From NCBI GenBank assembly GCA_933207985.1, contig OW240912.1:250597522-250661521 (forward strand): a DNA stretch of 64,000 nt. Direction: 5' to 3'. Origin of the DNA: Pelobates cultripes (lineage: Eukaryota > Chordata > Amphibia > Anura > Pelobatidae). The position numbers and the translations under genes were made by a program. The stretch's first letter is position 1. Every line of letters starts with the position of its first letter. The notes beneath the pieces were generated by a model. It saw nothing but the letters and a program-made list of their open reading frames with translations, was not told the origin of the DNA and ran no database searches. Below, piece by piece: positions 25,296 through 38,053 of the stretch.

Positions 25296-25790
25296 TTGAC
25301 CCCTTGATCAGGCAAGGTGTGGTTTGTCGATCTACAAAAGATGGGTGGGCTTTAACACCCAATACTCCTTAAAACCTGTACCTGCAGGTACTGTTGTTTC
25401 TTATGAGACATCTCTGAACACAAATATGTGTGTTTTAGAGCAGTAAAACATAATAACGATGATCATTGTTGAAAGTGTAGTTTTTGTGTGAAAAATGCAA
25501 AAATATGAACACTAATTTGGCCAGGGTTTGTGACTAAGTGGCTACTAAAAAAGAATGGACATAGCCCATTTTGAATGGACATAGCGTGGGTTGTCTACTT
25601 TTGCAAATGGTATGCTATCATGGGGGTAATTTTCCCTCTTAGGCTGCCATGTTGTCTCAAAGGCCACATAGGCCCAGTAAACCAATCTGGCAAATTTCAA
25701 TGTGTAAATACTGAAATGGTCAAGTTTTTTATTTGACACTCTTTCCAAAACCCATAAAACCTGTACATGGGGAGCATCATTGTAATTTAT
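25296..25790. mobile_element. TTAA element relic E (old, internally rearranged)
   Basis: A degraded left end TTGACCCCTTGATCAGG (25296) resembles TTAACCCCTTAAGGACGG of the family. The interior carries recognisable family modules: AAACCTGTACCTGCAGGTACTG (25373), GTGACTAAGTGGCTACTAAAAAAG (25530), GGGTTGTCTACTTTTGCAAATGG (25588), CCAATCTGGCAAATTTCAAT (25682) and CATAAAACCTGTACATGG (25753). The GC-rich half and the right TTAA end are absent. Confidence 0.65.
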
Positions 25791-27435
25791 TTATTTATTT
25801 ATTTTAATTCTTTATTTTTGTCGTGCATTGCAAGTTTCACAGATATACATAGACATTACATGTGGTATCTCGAGAGAATAAAACTTGTACAATTAAACAT
25901 ATGTCTGCTTCACTGCACATTTAGAAATATAATTAGCAGGTTCAATAGGTAACTCAGTGGGGTGAGCTCGTAAGCGTTAATAAAGCAGGGTATGCACACT
26001 GAGTACCTGGTTGGTTTTAAGAGTAGGTATTAGTGTGCTGATGGGGCTATAGGTTTGCTTCTGATGGATAATGTGGTAATACTACCTTAGATGCTAAACA
26101 GTTTTAAGCGGAGCTTCATGGTAACCTCCAGTTCGCACCAAACATTACCCTGCAAAACACGTTGAACTATGTAGCTGATTTTAATTACTGTCACCGCTCA
26201 TTTTAGAGCGCTATGCTACAGGTTTGCTTGGGACCAGCGATTCGTTAGTCAAGTGGGTAGATTACTAAAGTGTGTACATATGCTTTTATAAAACGAAAGC
26301 TTAGTTAAGAGAGTTGCTTAAGTAAGTGATGTGCCACCAGGCAGGTTGTGGCATGCTGGGTTATCATCTACGCTAATCTGGGTAGAAGGTCCATCTTGTG
26401 CTGTATCTTCAACTGTGGCTTCAGTAGCAGACATGTCCATTAAGCGATAACCACAGCCAGGGTGTCTGTTGTTAAGGCGATTAGTGACTGGTCCCGCAGT
26501 GTATGCCTTATGTGCCGTCTGTCATGTGGAGCTGGGGTACCTGTTGGTTTTGGCATCAGGAGTGGTGGTAATCGGCATCCCATTCTCCGGTAGGGAGTCC
26601 TCACAGGGCACCCCAGAGTCCGTAGAGTCCTGAGAACCCACTGAAAGCCTAAGTGTCCATGGATCGCCGTGATCCTATTACCCGTCCGGTATGTGAGTAT
26701 GGTGCTTTATGGGCCACAGTGACCAGGTGGGGGAACATGGTGATGTAGTCATTGTTTGGAGGTGACCTTTCCGGGCACTGCTTCAATGTTGGTCTGTGGG
26801 CTGAAAGGTAGGGGACTCCGGTGAGACATGCTCAGTTGAGGCAGGCTCTGCGGTGTAGGTAAGCAGCAGAACCGCAGGCCGCCGTTTTCCTTTCTTGACT
26901 GCATTTGTTTTCTTTGGGTGGTCGTAGCTCTGGCCTTATGATGTGGAAGCTCTGCCTCAGCACGCCACGGTGGGTTCTTCTCCAGCAGCTTATATGTTAT
27001 GTGCTTCGCTGTCAGCCATCTTGTTGGAGCGGCATGGCAGTCGTTATCTTTTGGCTGCGAGTCGCCCAGGAGCGCTGCCAAGGTGTTGTTTTCCTGGTGG
27101 GGACCGGAATAACCTCCTGCCAGCCTAGAGGGGGGTGAACGGAGCCGGAGGCCTCCGTGTGGCTGTGGTTCTCAGTGTTAGCCAGGGCAGAGAGCCCCTA
27201 CCAGGTAGGCCTCAGTCCCCCAAGCCCCGGAGCATCTCACCAGGACCCGATATCAGGTGCCACAGCTGCACCGGGACACTCCAGTATCACGCGCTTCCAG
27301 GGGGTTCCAGGCTGAGTATGGTGGGTAGCTACCCATTTTTAATCGAGTTCCCCTGGAGCTATAGTGACTTGCAGCCTGCTGGCATGGCCGTCCGGCCCCA
27401 GCATCAACTTTTGGGACATCTCAGCATGTAAATAT
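25791..27435 (-). mobile_element. Retroposon-like block, possibly an L1-related 5' region (uncertain)
   Basis: The left edge is TTTATTTATTTATTTATTTT followed by AATTCTTTATTTTTG, which on the minus strand would be an A-rich tail. The right two thirds (26560-27430) are clearly more GC-rich than their surroundings and hold a 110-residue minus-strand frame (27081-26749) starting MAALLGDSQPKDND. I do not recognise its domain. Its basic, Pro/Gln-rich composition resembles LINE ORF1 N-termini only loosely. The whole may be a 3'-tailed retrotransposed copy, but no target duplication was found. Confidence 0.3.
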
Positions 27436-27694
27436 GTGTGTTTTATTTAGTAATTTATTTTATTTATTTTACCACCAATACATGGCAATGTGCAGTTTAA
27501 AAGTAAATTAATGTCCTTGGAAACCCACAGCCTCCAGCCCTTACTAGAGGCATGGCTAATTCAGAGATCACACGCTTGCTAAAGGAGAGATCAGACACTA
27601 CCAATTCATACAAGCAATGGGTGTTGGGATAGGCTGAAAGCAGTCAGCTGGCACTCTCAGCCAAGTAACACTATTTGAGTCATGTCTACTTTTG
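27436..27694. other. Unassigned short spacer
   Basis: No feature recognised between the GC-rich block and the CA-type satellite. Confidence 0.4.
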
Positions 27695-28060
27695 AAGACT
27701 ATCATACATGCAGACACATACATACAGACACATACATAGACACACACACATACACATACACACAGACAGACATACACACACACATACATAGACACACAGA
27801 CAGACATACACACACATACTTACAGACACACACACACACACACATACATACAGACACACACATACACACACACAGATAAACAAACACACAGACATACAGA
27901 CACACATACAGACAAACACACATACATACACATATACAGGCACAGAGACACATACATACAGAAACACACACACAAACAGACATACATACAAACAGACAGA
28001 CACCCATTCAGAGAAACATTCATACAGACACACATACACAAACACACACATACACAAAAT
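27695..28060. repeat. CA/CAGA-type microsatellite
   Basis: Interrupted ACACAC, ACATAC and ACAGACAG units. All six frames stay open over long distances because the repeat lacks stop triplets; the Cys/Val-rich (minus strand) and Thr/His-rich (plus strand) ORFs are artefacts. Confidence 0.95.
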
Positions 28061-28244
28061 GTTTTAGTCACCCTCCTGTTTCCTATCTTTTAGGTGCAGG
28101 AGGGTAACTCCCCTGGAGTCCAGTGGTGGCTCAGCCTGATAGGAGTCAGAGTTCCTGGTGGTTGCTGGGAGGAAGTGCCCGGGGCAGTCACTTCCTCCCA
28201 GATGTGATGTCATCTCAGGGGGACCGGTTGCGCTGTTGAAGTGC

Positions 28245-29447
28245 CACAGCGCCAGGGCCGGACTGAGGATACAAAGCAGCCCTGGAAAAAAATCTATGCC
28301 AGCCCCGCAGCACGGCGTGGAAAAAAAAAGGTGAGTAAAAACACTATTTTTAAATACACACAGACACACACATACACCATGACAGACACAGACACACACA
28401 TATACCGTGACAGATGACAGGCACACACACTCCATGACAGACACACAAATCATGACAGACACATACATACCATGACAGACACACACACCTTGACAGACAC
28501 ACACATACCATGACAGACACACACACATCCCATGACAGACACACATGTCTTGACAGACACACACACACTCACCATGATAGACACACACCTTGACAGACAC
28601 ACACACACCTTGACAGACACACACACACCTTGACACACACACACATACCATGACAGACACACACACACACCTTGACAGACACACACATACCATGACAGAC
28701 ACACACACACCTTTACAGACACACACATACCATAACAGACACACACACACCTTGACAGGCACACACACCTTGACAGGAACACACACACCTTGACAGGCAC
28801 ACACACCTTGACAGGGACACACACCATGACACAGACACATACACCATGACACAGACAAACCATGACACAGACAAACCATGACACAGACACATACACCTTG
28901 ACACAGACAGACAGACACACGTACCATGACACAGACAGACACACACACATCATGACACAGACACACACCATGACAGACAGACACACACCATGACACACAC
29001 ACACCATGACAGACAGACACACACCATGACAGACAGAGACAGACCATGACACACACACACACCATGACACAGACACACACACTGACAGACTGACACATAA
29101 TATAGCTACCTGTGGGCGACCAGACAGGAGTCTTGCAGGGCAGACAGCTGGGTCAGGTGTTCTGGTGGACGCAGGAGGAGCGGGCTGTTCCGGCTCCTGC
29201 ATGGGGGAGCCGGCTCCAGGTTGTTCCGGTGGTGCAGGGGGGAGCTGGCTGTAGGCACGCACTTTAATGAGACCAGATATTCTAGCCCCGGTCTCGTTAA
29301 GTAGCGCACGCGGGCGGGGGAGCAGAGCCAGCACAGCCAGCTCCCCCTGTGGCCACAGGTTAACCAGCTCTGTCCAGCCTCAGGTGCCGACGGCCCACCG
29401 GGAAATATCCCGGTATCCCGGTGGGCCAGTCCTGCCCTGCACAGCAC
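28245..29447. mobile_element. hAT-like non-autonomous element with 8-bp target duplication
   Basis: The body 28253-29439 starts CAGGGCCGGACTGAGG and ends GGCCAGTCCTGCCCTG, inverted ends matching at 12 or more positions. It is flanked by CACAGCGC (28245-28252) and CACAGCAC (29440-29447), an 8-bp duplication with one difference. The interior is mostly a satellite (28350-29098) followed by a GC-rich part (29100-29430) ending with the short inverted pair CCCACCGGGAAATATCCCGG and CCCGGTGGGCC. No transposase was seen. The ends resemble those of the hAT at 1596-4714, which also encloses a minisatellite. Confidence 0.75.
28350..29098. repeat. CA-rich minisatellite (ACACACCATGACAGACAC type)
   Basis: Roughly 18-30-bp units alternating ACCATGACAG and ACCTTGACAG joined by ACACACAC stretches, with variable unit length. 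The long minus-strand frames of 294 and 344 residues, built of repeated MVCVC and SVKVC words, are repeat translations. Confidence 0.95.
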
Positions 29448-29560
29448 TGATCTGGCCCCCTGAAAACTAATTTCCATCGGGTGGCCCGTGCCACCTGATG
29501 GGCCCCTTAACGTGTGGCCCCAGAAGTTTTACAGCGAGGGTTGGGGCTGCATCACATGAC

Positions 29561-30829
29561 GGCGGGCACCACGGTCTAAACAAGAATTGTAAAAAGAGTA
29601 CTGGATACCAGAAGCCATGGTCAGACATCAGAACAGGATGTGACAGATGGCTGCACGTAAAAACCATAGAGGGGGAGAGCCCCTGTAGAGTAGTTCCCAA
29701 AACTGGGAATCCTAAATAAAAACTAAAGCCATTATTACAACTAAATTAAAATAACATCAAGTTGAAAGACACACACAACCCACTCAACAGGTGAAGAAAA
29801 CAGTTTGGTCGATTCCAGTGATCTACCCTATGAGCTGAAATACACTGCTGATGTAACTGGATGGAGAAGATGATTAATGAATCGAGGTGCTAGGGTGGTT
29901 ATTACCTTTCCTACTATAGGGAAGCTTTGTTTACATCCATGGGCTGGTTTCATCCACCCATATAGGTATGATGGCTCAGCTCAGTACTATCTTGAACATC
30001 TGAACTTAACAGAATCTACCTTTTATACTAGTGATCTTTGATATTGCTCTAAGCCTTACCCATCTGAATTTTTCTGTTTAACTATACTGCCCCCATTATA
30101 GGGTATTTTGTATCTCGTTGACCCCTAAATGTTTACCAATCACACTTCCTTCTCTTTCTACCTTCTCTACTCTTTGTAAGGACATACATCACTTTTTTCA
30201 CCCTGCATAAAGATACAAGTGTCAGCTGTCTGGGATCTCCCACTAATTTGTTTTCTAAGTTCACAACACACAGTTTTTTTAAAGCATGAAGAAGCAAAAA
30301 CAGTGTGACTTCCTTATACCACAACTCATAGATGTATATGTAGTTAGCCACTTTGATGCTTACTGGCTATATTTAACAAGCAGATTTACTCTTATTAATT
30401 GAATGCATGAACAGCTTTTCCCCACAGTGTTACTACTTGTGTCTGATAACACAGAAATTAGCCATCTAGAGGTAAAATTATGACGTGATCAGACACACTG
30501 GACTGCTTTCTACTTTTTTTCATCCACCAGCCGCTAAACATATTCTTTTATTCACTAATTATATTTGGAGTAGGTTGTGTGTGATTTTCAATTTGATGTC
30601 ATATTCAGGAAATTGTAATAAAAGTTTAATTTTTATTTAGAATTCCCTCTCTTGGAACTGTTACTTAGGATCTCTCGCCTCCTTTGGTGTTTACTGGAAT
30701 ATATGTTTGTGTTCCTAATGCTATAGTGTTCATTTAATGTCTATATAATGCATTCATGAATATGAGAGTTCCAATTAGCCACGCAGTGTTACATAATTAT
30801 TCTCTTGGGCATTTGAGTATTGTTGTTTG
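29561..30829. other. Unassigned DNA
   Basis: No gene or element recognised. One mildly pyrimidine-rich stretch lies at 30140-30180. Confidence 0.4.
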
Positions 30830-30889
30830 TCATATTGTTTTTGTATTGTTATAAATTACACCGATAGTGTCAATCTATAAAATATTTGT

Positions 30890-30980
30890 TGTGAATTGTC
30901 TGTTAGTCCACCCATTGTACAGTGCTACAGCATTTGCTGGCACTATATACATAATATAATAATAATAATAATAATAACAA
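30890..30980 (+). mobile_element. L2-type LINE 3' tail
   Basis: GTCCACCCATTGTACAGTGC, then TGCTGGCACTATATACATAA and (AAT)n. This is the standard L2 3' end as also seen near 43590 and, truncated, at 61840. The 5' extent is not recognisable. Confidence 0.7.
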
Positions 30981-31956
30981 GAGAACTGAACTGAATAGGA
31001 TAAAAAAAAAAGTTTCCAAGTTTTGCTATTTTTGCTTTAAATTAGCATTTCCCTTGTCAGCTCCCAGCTATTACTAGTTATGCATGGTTCTACTAATGCA
31101 GACCATACGAGCATATGAATTCAGAATTGAACCTACTCATGCAAAAGACATAAAAGCCACGTGTGCTATCCGTGTGGCAAGAATTTAAATAATATAACCT
31201 ATTAAAACCGTATTTTATTGCATGCATGACTAGTTCCGAACACTGGTAAAAATAATGCCAGTGGAGTAATTTTAATTTTCCAAAAGAGTGCATTGAAAAA
31301 AAGCATCTCTCAGTGTTTTGCTATTGCAAAAAAAAAAAAAATCTTCTATATTCTCAAAGGAATGCTGGAATGTATATCCTCCCTGCTATAACAGATGTGG
31401 AAGTGAAGTTCAGTATGCATTAAATAGCACACGGCCACGGTTTTGCATGCTAAAAATGTAGTGAATTAAAAAAAAGCATGACTGGTAAAATGAAAAAAAA
31501 AAAAACACACTGATCCCTCATGAATGGCATCTTTTCTGTGGTTTTAGATATTGTTTAGCTTTCCAAAACCTCAAAAAAATCTGCATTCCTGAAGATTAAA
31601 ACTAGACATTTGAAACCTACAAGGAAGAGAAAGGGTGATCTGTTTACTACCTTTAACTATATGAGAATAAGACACCTGTTCACTTAATTCTATGCACTCT
31701 TTTTTAACTTTAATGTTATTAGTATAAATAGAGGTCTGAAAGGAACTCCTGTATCTGTTAAAAGGTTGGTCTGTGGGTTATATTAAAAAACAACAAAAAC
31801 ACATGTTTAGATTGGTTTGCTGTCAACAGGAGTCATTACTGTTTATGGTGATTATGCCAATTCAGTAACAACAACATTGATATTTTGCATGAAGCTGTTT
31901 AGTGATACCCGTCACAGCTCAAGGTAGAATTCTGGCACAGGATGGAAGCAGTGGAA
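30981..31956. other. Unassigned DNA
   Basis: Several A runs (31327, 31493, 31785) but no gene or transposon end. Confidence 0.4.
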
Positions 31957-32462
31957 TTAAAGGAAATTTCCAAGCACCATAACCATTACAAATAAAAAAA
32001 ATAAGTCCTGCCCTTAGTACACATCAATCCCAATATATACAATAAAAAACAAAGAAAAGAGTTACGTGCACACTATCCTAAATCGATAGGCATATTTAAA
32101 TAGCTGCAGGTTTTTTATTAACACTCCAGTGGCCATTACAGCTGGCCTCCGATAGTGAGTATGCATGCTGTTTTTGTAAAGTTTGAAGACTTCCTGGGAC
32201 ACACGTGGCACCCACGGCATGATACCTTGTATCTAGTCTGCCCATGCAGGGGAATCTAGTTTTATAGATCTAGGCAGGGAAAACTAGTGCATCAGCTAAG
32301 CACATGTACACAAAAGGTTCTAGGTAGTTCAGGTTTAACTATGCAGTAAAAGATTGGATGAAGCTCCTGAACCTGTGGAACCAGGTAATTTGACTACTTA
32401 TCATAGGAAGGTGTCCTGGCAATCCTGGCATCATAATCACTACAGTTAGCTATAGTGCTTAA
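31957..32462. mobile_element. T2-like MITE, diverged (tentative)
   Basis: The left end is TTAAAGGAAATTTCCAAGC with CACCATAACCATTACA inside. The right end is CATCATAATCACTACAG followed by TAGCTATAGTGCTTAA. The CTATAG near the right end and the TTAAAGG left end fit T2 elements, but the inverted ends match only partly. Confidence 0.4.
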
Positions 32463-34467
32463 AGTGTTCACTTGAAAGCATAGGATCCAGTACCTTGGCA
32501 CTAAACATCAACAGAAGGATGATCTAGAACAGTTTGAGATAAATGTTTGAGACCAAAAGCTGTATCCATCATATCTAAATCACATTTCATTACTTTAATT
32601 TTAGAGCAGAAAGACATGTAGCCACAGTGCACATCAACAAAAATAATAGTATTACATGAGATCCTTATGTGAACCATTTTACAAGTACCCTTACCCATTT
32701 TTTTGACATACCTTTTTCCTCACCCTCAATAACAGTCCACTTTTCTCCTACCACAATATATTCATTCTCCTTTGCTACATCAGTTGCATTTCTTTTCACC
32801 ACATTAGGTCTTATCTCCTCACCTGTTCCCTCTGCTCAATTTCCTATATGCTACTAGAGCTCAACATCACATGATGTAATTTCAGTGTACCTATTGCTAC
32901 TATAAATACTTGCTCTACACTTTTAATCTCTTCTTTCCTATTAAACATCCATTTACTGTGTGGGGTTCCCCTTATTATGTCTTATGTCAGCTTCTCCTTT
33001 GATAAAGTGTTTTATGTACACAGGATGGCTGATGATGGTGCTTTATAGATGTCATTCTAATCACCTAAGATTGACACAGTTAATTGTGCCTCCAGAATTG
33101 ATGGCTTTTGGGGGACAAATGTGACTTCACAGTCCTCAAAGGAAAAGATATAACCATGCTCTAGAAAATACATATCAGGATCTTGTAGAACCTATTCCAG
33201 AACCAAGAATGCATTAAAAGAACAAAATAGCTGCACAAAGATCAATGAAAATGAAATTTGATTGGAAAATGTTCTATATTTTATTTAATCCAGTAGAAAT
33301 CATGTTTCATAGCTCCTATTTAAAATTTCTTCCTATTTGGTAGGGGGAGAGTATAACAACTGTGCATCTACTACAAGCCAAGGAATGATAAAATAACCAA
33401 ATAAACCAAGTTCCTAATTTTTCAATAAAAAACAAATCTTCCATTGACTGATATTCCTCCTTTTAGCAACAAGTGTGTGTTGTTTAGTATTAAAAATGGG
33501 TTATTTTATAAAGGCTTAAATAAAAAATGGTTTTAAAAGGATGGTATGGTGTATTTTCTTATTTGACAAGTATTCATTAGTCACAGAGTCCAAATTCCTA
33601 CCTTGTAAGATGATACTCAAGTGTTAGTAATCGTTTACATTTTTCTCAGAGTTTAAATGCAATAGGAGATTTAAAGCCTCACACACCCCCTGTATACTAT
33701 TAGGATTTATGGAACACTGGTATGAGTCACTTTCTCTCCTAGATTTGGCAAAATTCCAACTCAGAGCAAATGAATGTGACAAGGACAACTACAAATTTTT
33801 GTATTACCGACATGTTTATTTATATATTCAAAAACCCCTTTCAGATAGCCCATGATCACGAAAAGTGTATAATGTTGCTGGGATGAAAAGGTATTATTGG
33901 CTTAAAAAAAAAAGATGCAGTGTAGCTAAAGGGGAATTTTCAAATCTGGACCTTGAAACCTACCCTGTGTTGTATTTCAGTGTAGCTGATTACAGTGAAA
34001 GGTCTGAAAAGAACTCCATTATTCCCTCAAATTCAATTCAAGTCATTGAAGCAGAACCTTCACTAGAATAGGAAAAGATGAGGTATTTATGTCAATGCCA
34101 TTTAAGATAATCAGTTGGTATCTGCATTAATTTGAGTATTTGTAGTACATCATAGTATATGCAATACACTATATATATTTAATGTAAAATAATTACTGCT
34201 CAATATAAAGGTGTGTCTGTTTGTGGAAAAGTGTCCAGGAAAGACACAAGATGTGTCCAGCCTCTATGGTATGTGGTTAAGCATCCTCCACCTCCCTGTT
34301 ATACAGTTTGCATGGATACATACTCTTTGCCAGCCTTTTTGTTTTTTTCATTTTGTGGAATAAAGCATTTTTGTTTACCCACCTATCATCCTTTGGAGTG
34401 CAAAAATAATGTACAATGGGTTAGTATTTGTATTGCCTGTTCAAATGTAAGGATCTCAGGTTTGCAT
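32463..34467. other. Unassigned AT-rich DNA
   Basis: No gene, RNA or repeat end recognised in about 2 kb. Confidence 0.45.
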
Positions 34468-34696
34468 CCCTAGATCAGTGATCCGAAACCTACTCCTCAA
34501 GGCACACCTAACAGTCCAGGATTTAGGGATTACCCAGGTGTGCCTAAGGTGTTTAGGAAAAGAAAAAAAAATCTTTAGCGTCTAAGGTGTGTTTTTTTTG
34601 TTTTGTTTTTCACACCTTAGACACACCTGGGTAATGCCTAAATCCTGGACTGTTAGGTGTGCTTTCAGGAGAAGGTTGAAGATCACTGCCCTATAG
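34468..34696. mobile_element. hAT-type hairpin MITE
   Basis: The body 34476-34688 starts CAGTGATCCGAAACCTACTC and ends AAGGTTGAAGATCACTG. It is almost one long palindrome: GGCACACCTAACAGTCCAGG faces its complement at about 34648, and ATTACCCAGGTGTG and AAGGTGT are mirrored as well, with a short A/T-rich loop. CAGTG...CACTG ends fit hAT. The flanking 8-mers CCCTAGAT and CCCTATAG are similar but diverged. Confidence 0.75.
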
Positions 34697-35362
34697 AGCC
34701 AACATACATAGTATTTGTTTCTATTTTAACAAAACGTATGGTATATTTCAGGATTTAGATTTTTTTTTTTGCTAACTCTCCATCCCCATTAACCATTTGC
34801 TCTGTCTGTCTCTTCTGACAGAAAATCTTCCCATTTCCCTCATTTTCTCTTCTTCTCTTCATTAAGCAAGTATTTCCCTATTTTTCACTCTTAGAGACAT
34901 GTTGTATAATGCTCTCAGCCATCACACCATTTTTCGCTCTAGTATTTTCATTTGTCAGCATTTCTTTCCTCTTCTTTTCCTTTCACTTTGTTTTCCTATA
35001 TCTTTATTCCCATCCATTCCCCAATCCCATCAATTTATTTTCCCCCTATAGCCCACCTTCATCATTTAATATTCCTTGTATTTTTTTCTCTCCAACACTA
35101 AATTATTAGCTAGCATTTATCCCTAGATAGTTAAAGGACTTCTACCCAACGCATAGAAAAGATCTTCTATTCAAGCAACTCCCATTGCAGACAATCTAAA
35201 CAGGAGATGTTGATTTACAATGCTTTATGTTGTCTGCTATCAAAGGGACTATCGCTGATGCTGTTGTAAAACCACTGGACTCTGATGTTAATCTCTATAA
35301 ACGTTATTGTAAAATTGACCCAAAAAGTGTTTTTTGATATAAGAGCTACACAAAATAGATGG
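34697..35362. other. Unassigned pyrimidine-rich DNA
   Basis: 34760-35100 is unusually C/T-rich on the plus strand (CTTCTCTTC, TTTCCTCTTC words). No gene seen. Confidence 0.4.
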
Positions 35363-35640
35363 TTAAAGGAACACTATAGCATTAGAAATACAAAAGTGAT
35401 GATATTTAGATTTGAGACAGAGCCATTTAGTTTAATTATATGCAAGTCTACTTGAGAATGCTAATTTATTGCTATATAACTTTTTAATAGAAGGTATAAA
35501 GCCACAATATATGACTTTTGAAGTTAAAATTAGAGCTAATTTAAGGTAACATGTACTTCATTCTTGGATACAAGAGGCTTCTGCTCCAATAGGTTTAACA
35601 TACTTCTACTGGTTTAATTTTATACACAGACGTTCTTTAA
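35363..35640. mobile_element. T2-like MITE, diverged (tentative)
   Basis: The left end TTAAAGGAACACTATAGCAT fits the T2 consensus well. The proposed right end GACGTTCTTTAA (35629-35640) is weak, so the right limit is uncertain. Confidence 0.45.
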
Positions 35641-35954
35641 TCAGGACAATATATCCAATAAGGTACTATTGTATTAATAATGTCTCGTCACACTTGCCAT
35701 CTGCGAACTTTTTTCCCTGAAATTACTGCTTGGGAGATGCTTTTTCAGGTTTTTCGACAGACACTTCTTTTTATTTTTTTTCATGCTAGTTATTTGTTGT
35801 GTTTTAGTTTGGTATGTCTTGTGGTAAAGTCTCTTTTTGTATTAAGTTATTCTTTATTTGCAATCTGCACAAAAATGGTATGCTTAGCTGTGTTGCCTCC
35901 GTTGGGTGGAAGCAGGATGGATTGGGAAGGTGAGATTCCGCTGAGCAATAAATT
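35641..35954. other. Unassigned DNA upstream of the L1
   Basis: An open frame (35680-35958) with hydrophobic stretches lies here, but it runs into the start of the L1 endonuclease in another frame. It may be L1 inter-ORF sequence; no function is claimed. Confidence 0.35.
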
Positions 35955-38053
35955 GTAATATGGTATTCAAAGTAACCTCTATAAATGCCCAGGGCCTAAA
36001 CAATCCCATTAAGAGGCATACTATATAACATGTTACTGGAAAATAAAATTGATATCTGTTTTTTACAAGAAACACATTGGATAAAAAATTGGGAAAATTT
36101 ATGGAAATATTCTAATTTCCAATAATACTAAGTGCCAATCTACCTGATAAAAAACAAATTGTTCTGCAAAATTAAGTTTGAATTAATACACATAGAAAAA
36201 GATCTTGCAGGCAGATACATAATTGTTGTTTGCAAACTTAACAACATAATATATACTTTGGCAAATCTGTATGCCCCCAACCAATTTACGCAGTCTTTTT
36301 TCAACAAAGTCTTCCTTAAGATTGACCAAATAAAAATCGGAATTCTACTCATAGGGAGAGATTGATTAAAAAATGGATAGGAACTCAGTTATATTATCCT
36401 GAAAAAAAACTAAAGATATAAAAAGAATAGTGACTGGCTACAAAATAAATTACATTTGTATAAACTCTTTGAAATCTGGCGTGTTCATCACCCAACAGAT
36501 AAAGAAAAATGTTTTTTTCTAGAGTCCATAATAGTTACTCTAGATTAGATTTTTTTTTTTTTTTAACAGATGAGTCAAACCTCCATAATTTTCAAAGTTC
36601 AAGCATTGGCTCTACAACGTGGTCAGACCATTGATGTAACCATTAAAAATAATCAGGCTTAAATATGTAGACCTTTATGGAGACTTAATGAAACAATTTT
36701 GCAATCTAAGGAAAATAAAGAGCATCTTGATATGAAAATCTGAGATTTGTTCTTAGATAATGATAATGGACAAATGTCCACTGAAACTCTCTGGTCTACA
36801 TTTAAATGTGTAATGAGGGGTAATCTAATCCAATTGGAGGCCAAAATTAGGAAGAGTAAAGTGGCAAACCTAGCAGATTTCGATATAAAATTAGCAAAAT
36901 TAGAAAATAAGAATAAAACTAATCCCAATATATTAATTAAAGATTAACAAAGTAACCAAATACTTGACAAAAGAGTTAAGAATATGACTTTTATTCTTAA
37001 TCAAAAATGGTATAATAGCATTAGTAAAGTAGGGACGCACCTTTCAAATAGACTGAAACCTCCCAATAGGCAAGGCATAAAAAATTGTGAAAGGAGATAA
37101 ATCCTATCTATCCCCCCACAGTATAGGGAAAGCCTTTGCGAATTTCTATACCTCATTATATAATATTCCAGCAGAAGCATTCTCTGAAGTAGAACTTAAA
37201 TCATTTAAAAAAAAAACTTAATTGAACCTAATTACAGAAACAACCAACCTAAATAAACTTATCACGTCTGAAGAAATCAAAAAGGCAATTCTTAATTTAA
37301 AAAGCAGGAAAGCTCCTGGCCCTAAGGGTTATACATCGCTCTTTTAGAAATCCTTTGAACCTACTATTACCTCATTACTTTGCAAATTATTTGTGGAAAT
37401 TAATTTGTCAAAGAAATTTTCATCAGATTTGCTCGCAGCAACAATTTCACCAATTTTGAAACCTGGAAAGATCCAATTTTATAAGTAACAATCATCCCAT
37501 TTCACTCATAGATTTGGATATGAGATTTTTTTTCAAAAATACTAGCGGATAGACTGTCATTGATTATTCCTGATTTAATTCATACCGTTCAGTCAGGATT
37601 TATAACAGGTAGATCGGGTAGCAATAACATACAAAACATTTCAAGTATAGTTCTGAAAAGCAAAAAAGACTGTATTGCTTCAGTTTTTATCTCTGTTGAT
37701 GCGGAAAAGGCCTTTGACAGAGTTAACTGGAGATTTTTTATCAGAAACTCTTATAGCCTTTGGTATTAAGGGAATATTTAGAGATTTGTTTTTGTCTTCT
37801 CCGAAAGCTAAAGTCGGTAATGGACTAAATTCCCAATAGTTTGACATTGCGAATAGTACTCGACAGGGGTGCCCATTAGCGCCCCTTCTATATGTGCTTT
37901 CAATAGAACCTTTGGCCGAATACATTAGACAATCAGTTAACAGTCATGGTATTTATTTGGATAAACAGGAACAAAAAACAACTCTATATGAGGATGGTTT
38001 AATTTTAACACTTGCCCATCCAGAAATTTTTATTCCTATCACGTTGGCTTGTA
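35955..38053 (+). pseudogene. L1/Tx1-like LINE ORF2 remnant, endonuclease and RT
   Basis: Translation starting near 35961 reads VFKVTSINAQGLNNPIKRH, the endonuclease start of L1-group ORF2, followed by FFTRNTLD-like decay of the QETHW block. Later blocks: DVTIKNNQA, TLWSTFKCVMRGNLIQLEAK (linker, 36760), KAILNLKSRKAPGPKGYT (37290, RT entry), QSGFITGRSGSNNI (37590), SVDAEKAFDRVNW (37690, palm Asp present), STRQGCPLAPLLYVLSIEPLA (37855) and YEDGLILTL (37990, where the family has YADD). Many frameshifts and stops. The copy is broken at 38054 by a T2 MITE. Confidence 0.85.

Larger units (their letters stand above)
28070..29560. mobile_element. Older host repeat, interrupted by a hAT element
   Basis: The flanks 28070-28252 and 29448-29560 have matching GC content and style. 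The left contains CTGGGAGGAAGTGCCCGGGG and a self-complementary CACTTCCTCCCAG; the right contains GGCCCGTGCCACCTGATGGG. If the inner element is removed they join at CACAGC. I read them as one older hAT-derived repeat, but its outer ends were not found, so this is inference. Confidence 0.4.

Noticed and set aside
27682..28057. Thr/His-rich (plus) and Cys/Val-rich (minus) frames
   Set aside because: CA-type microsatellite translations.
28064..29334. Minus-strand frames of 344 and 294 residues, very rich in Cys and Val
   Set aside because: They are translations of the CA-rich minisatellite, which lacks stop triplets on that strand. Several frames stay open at once and none has domain structure beyond the repeat.
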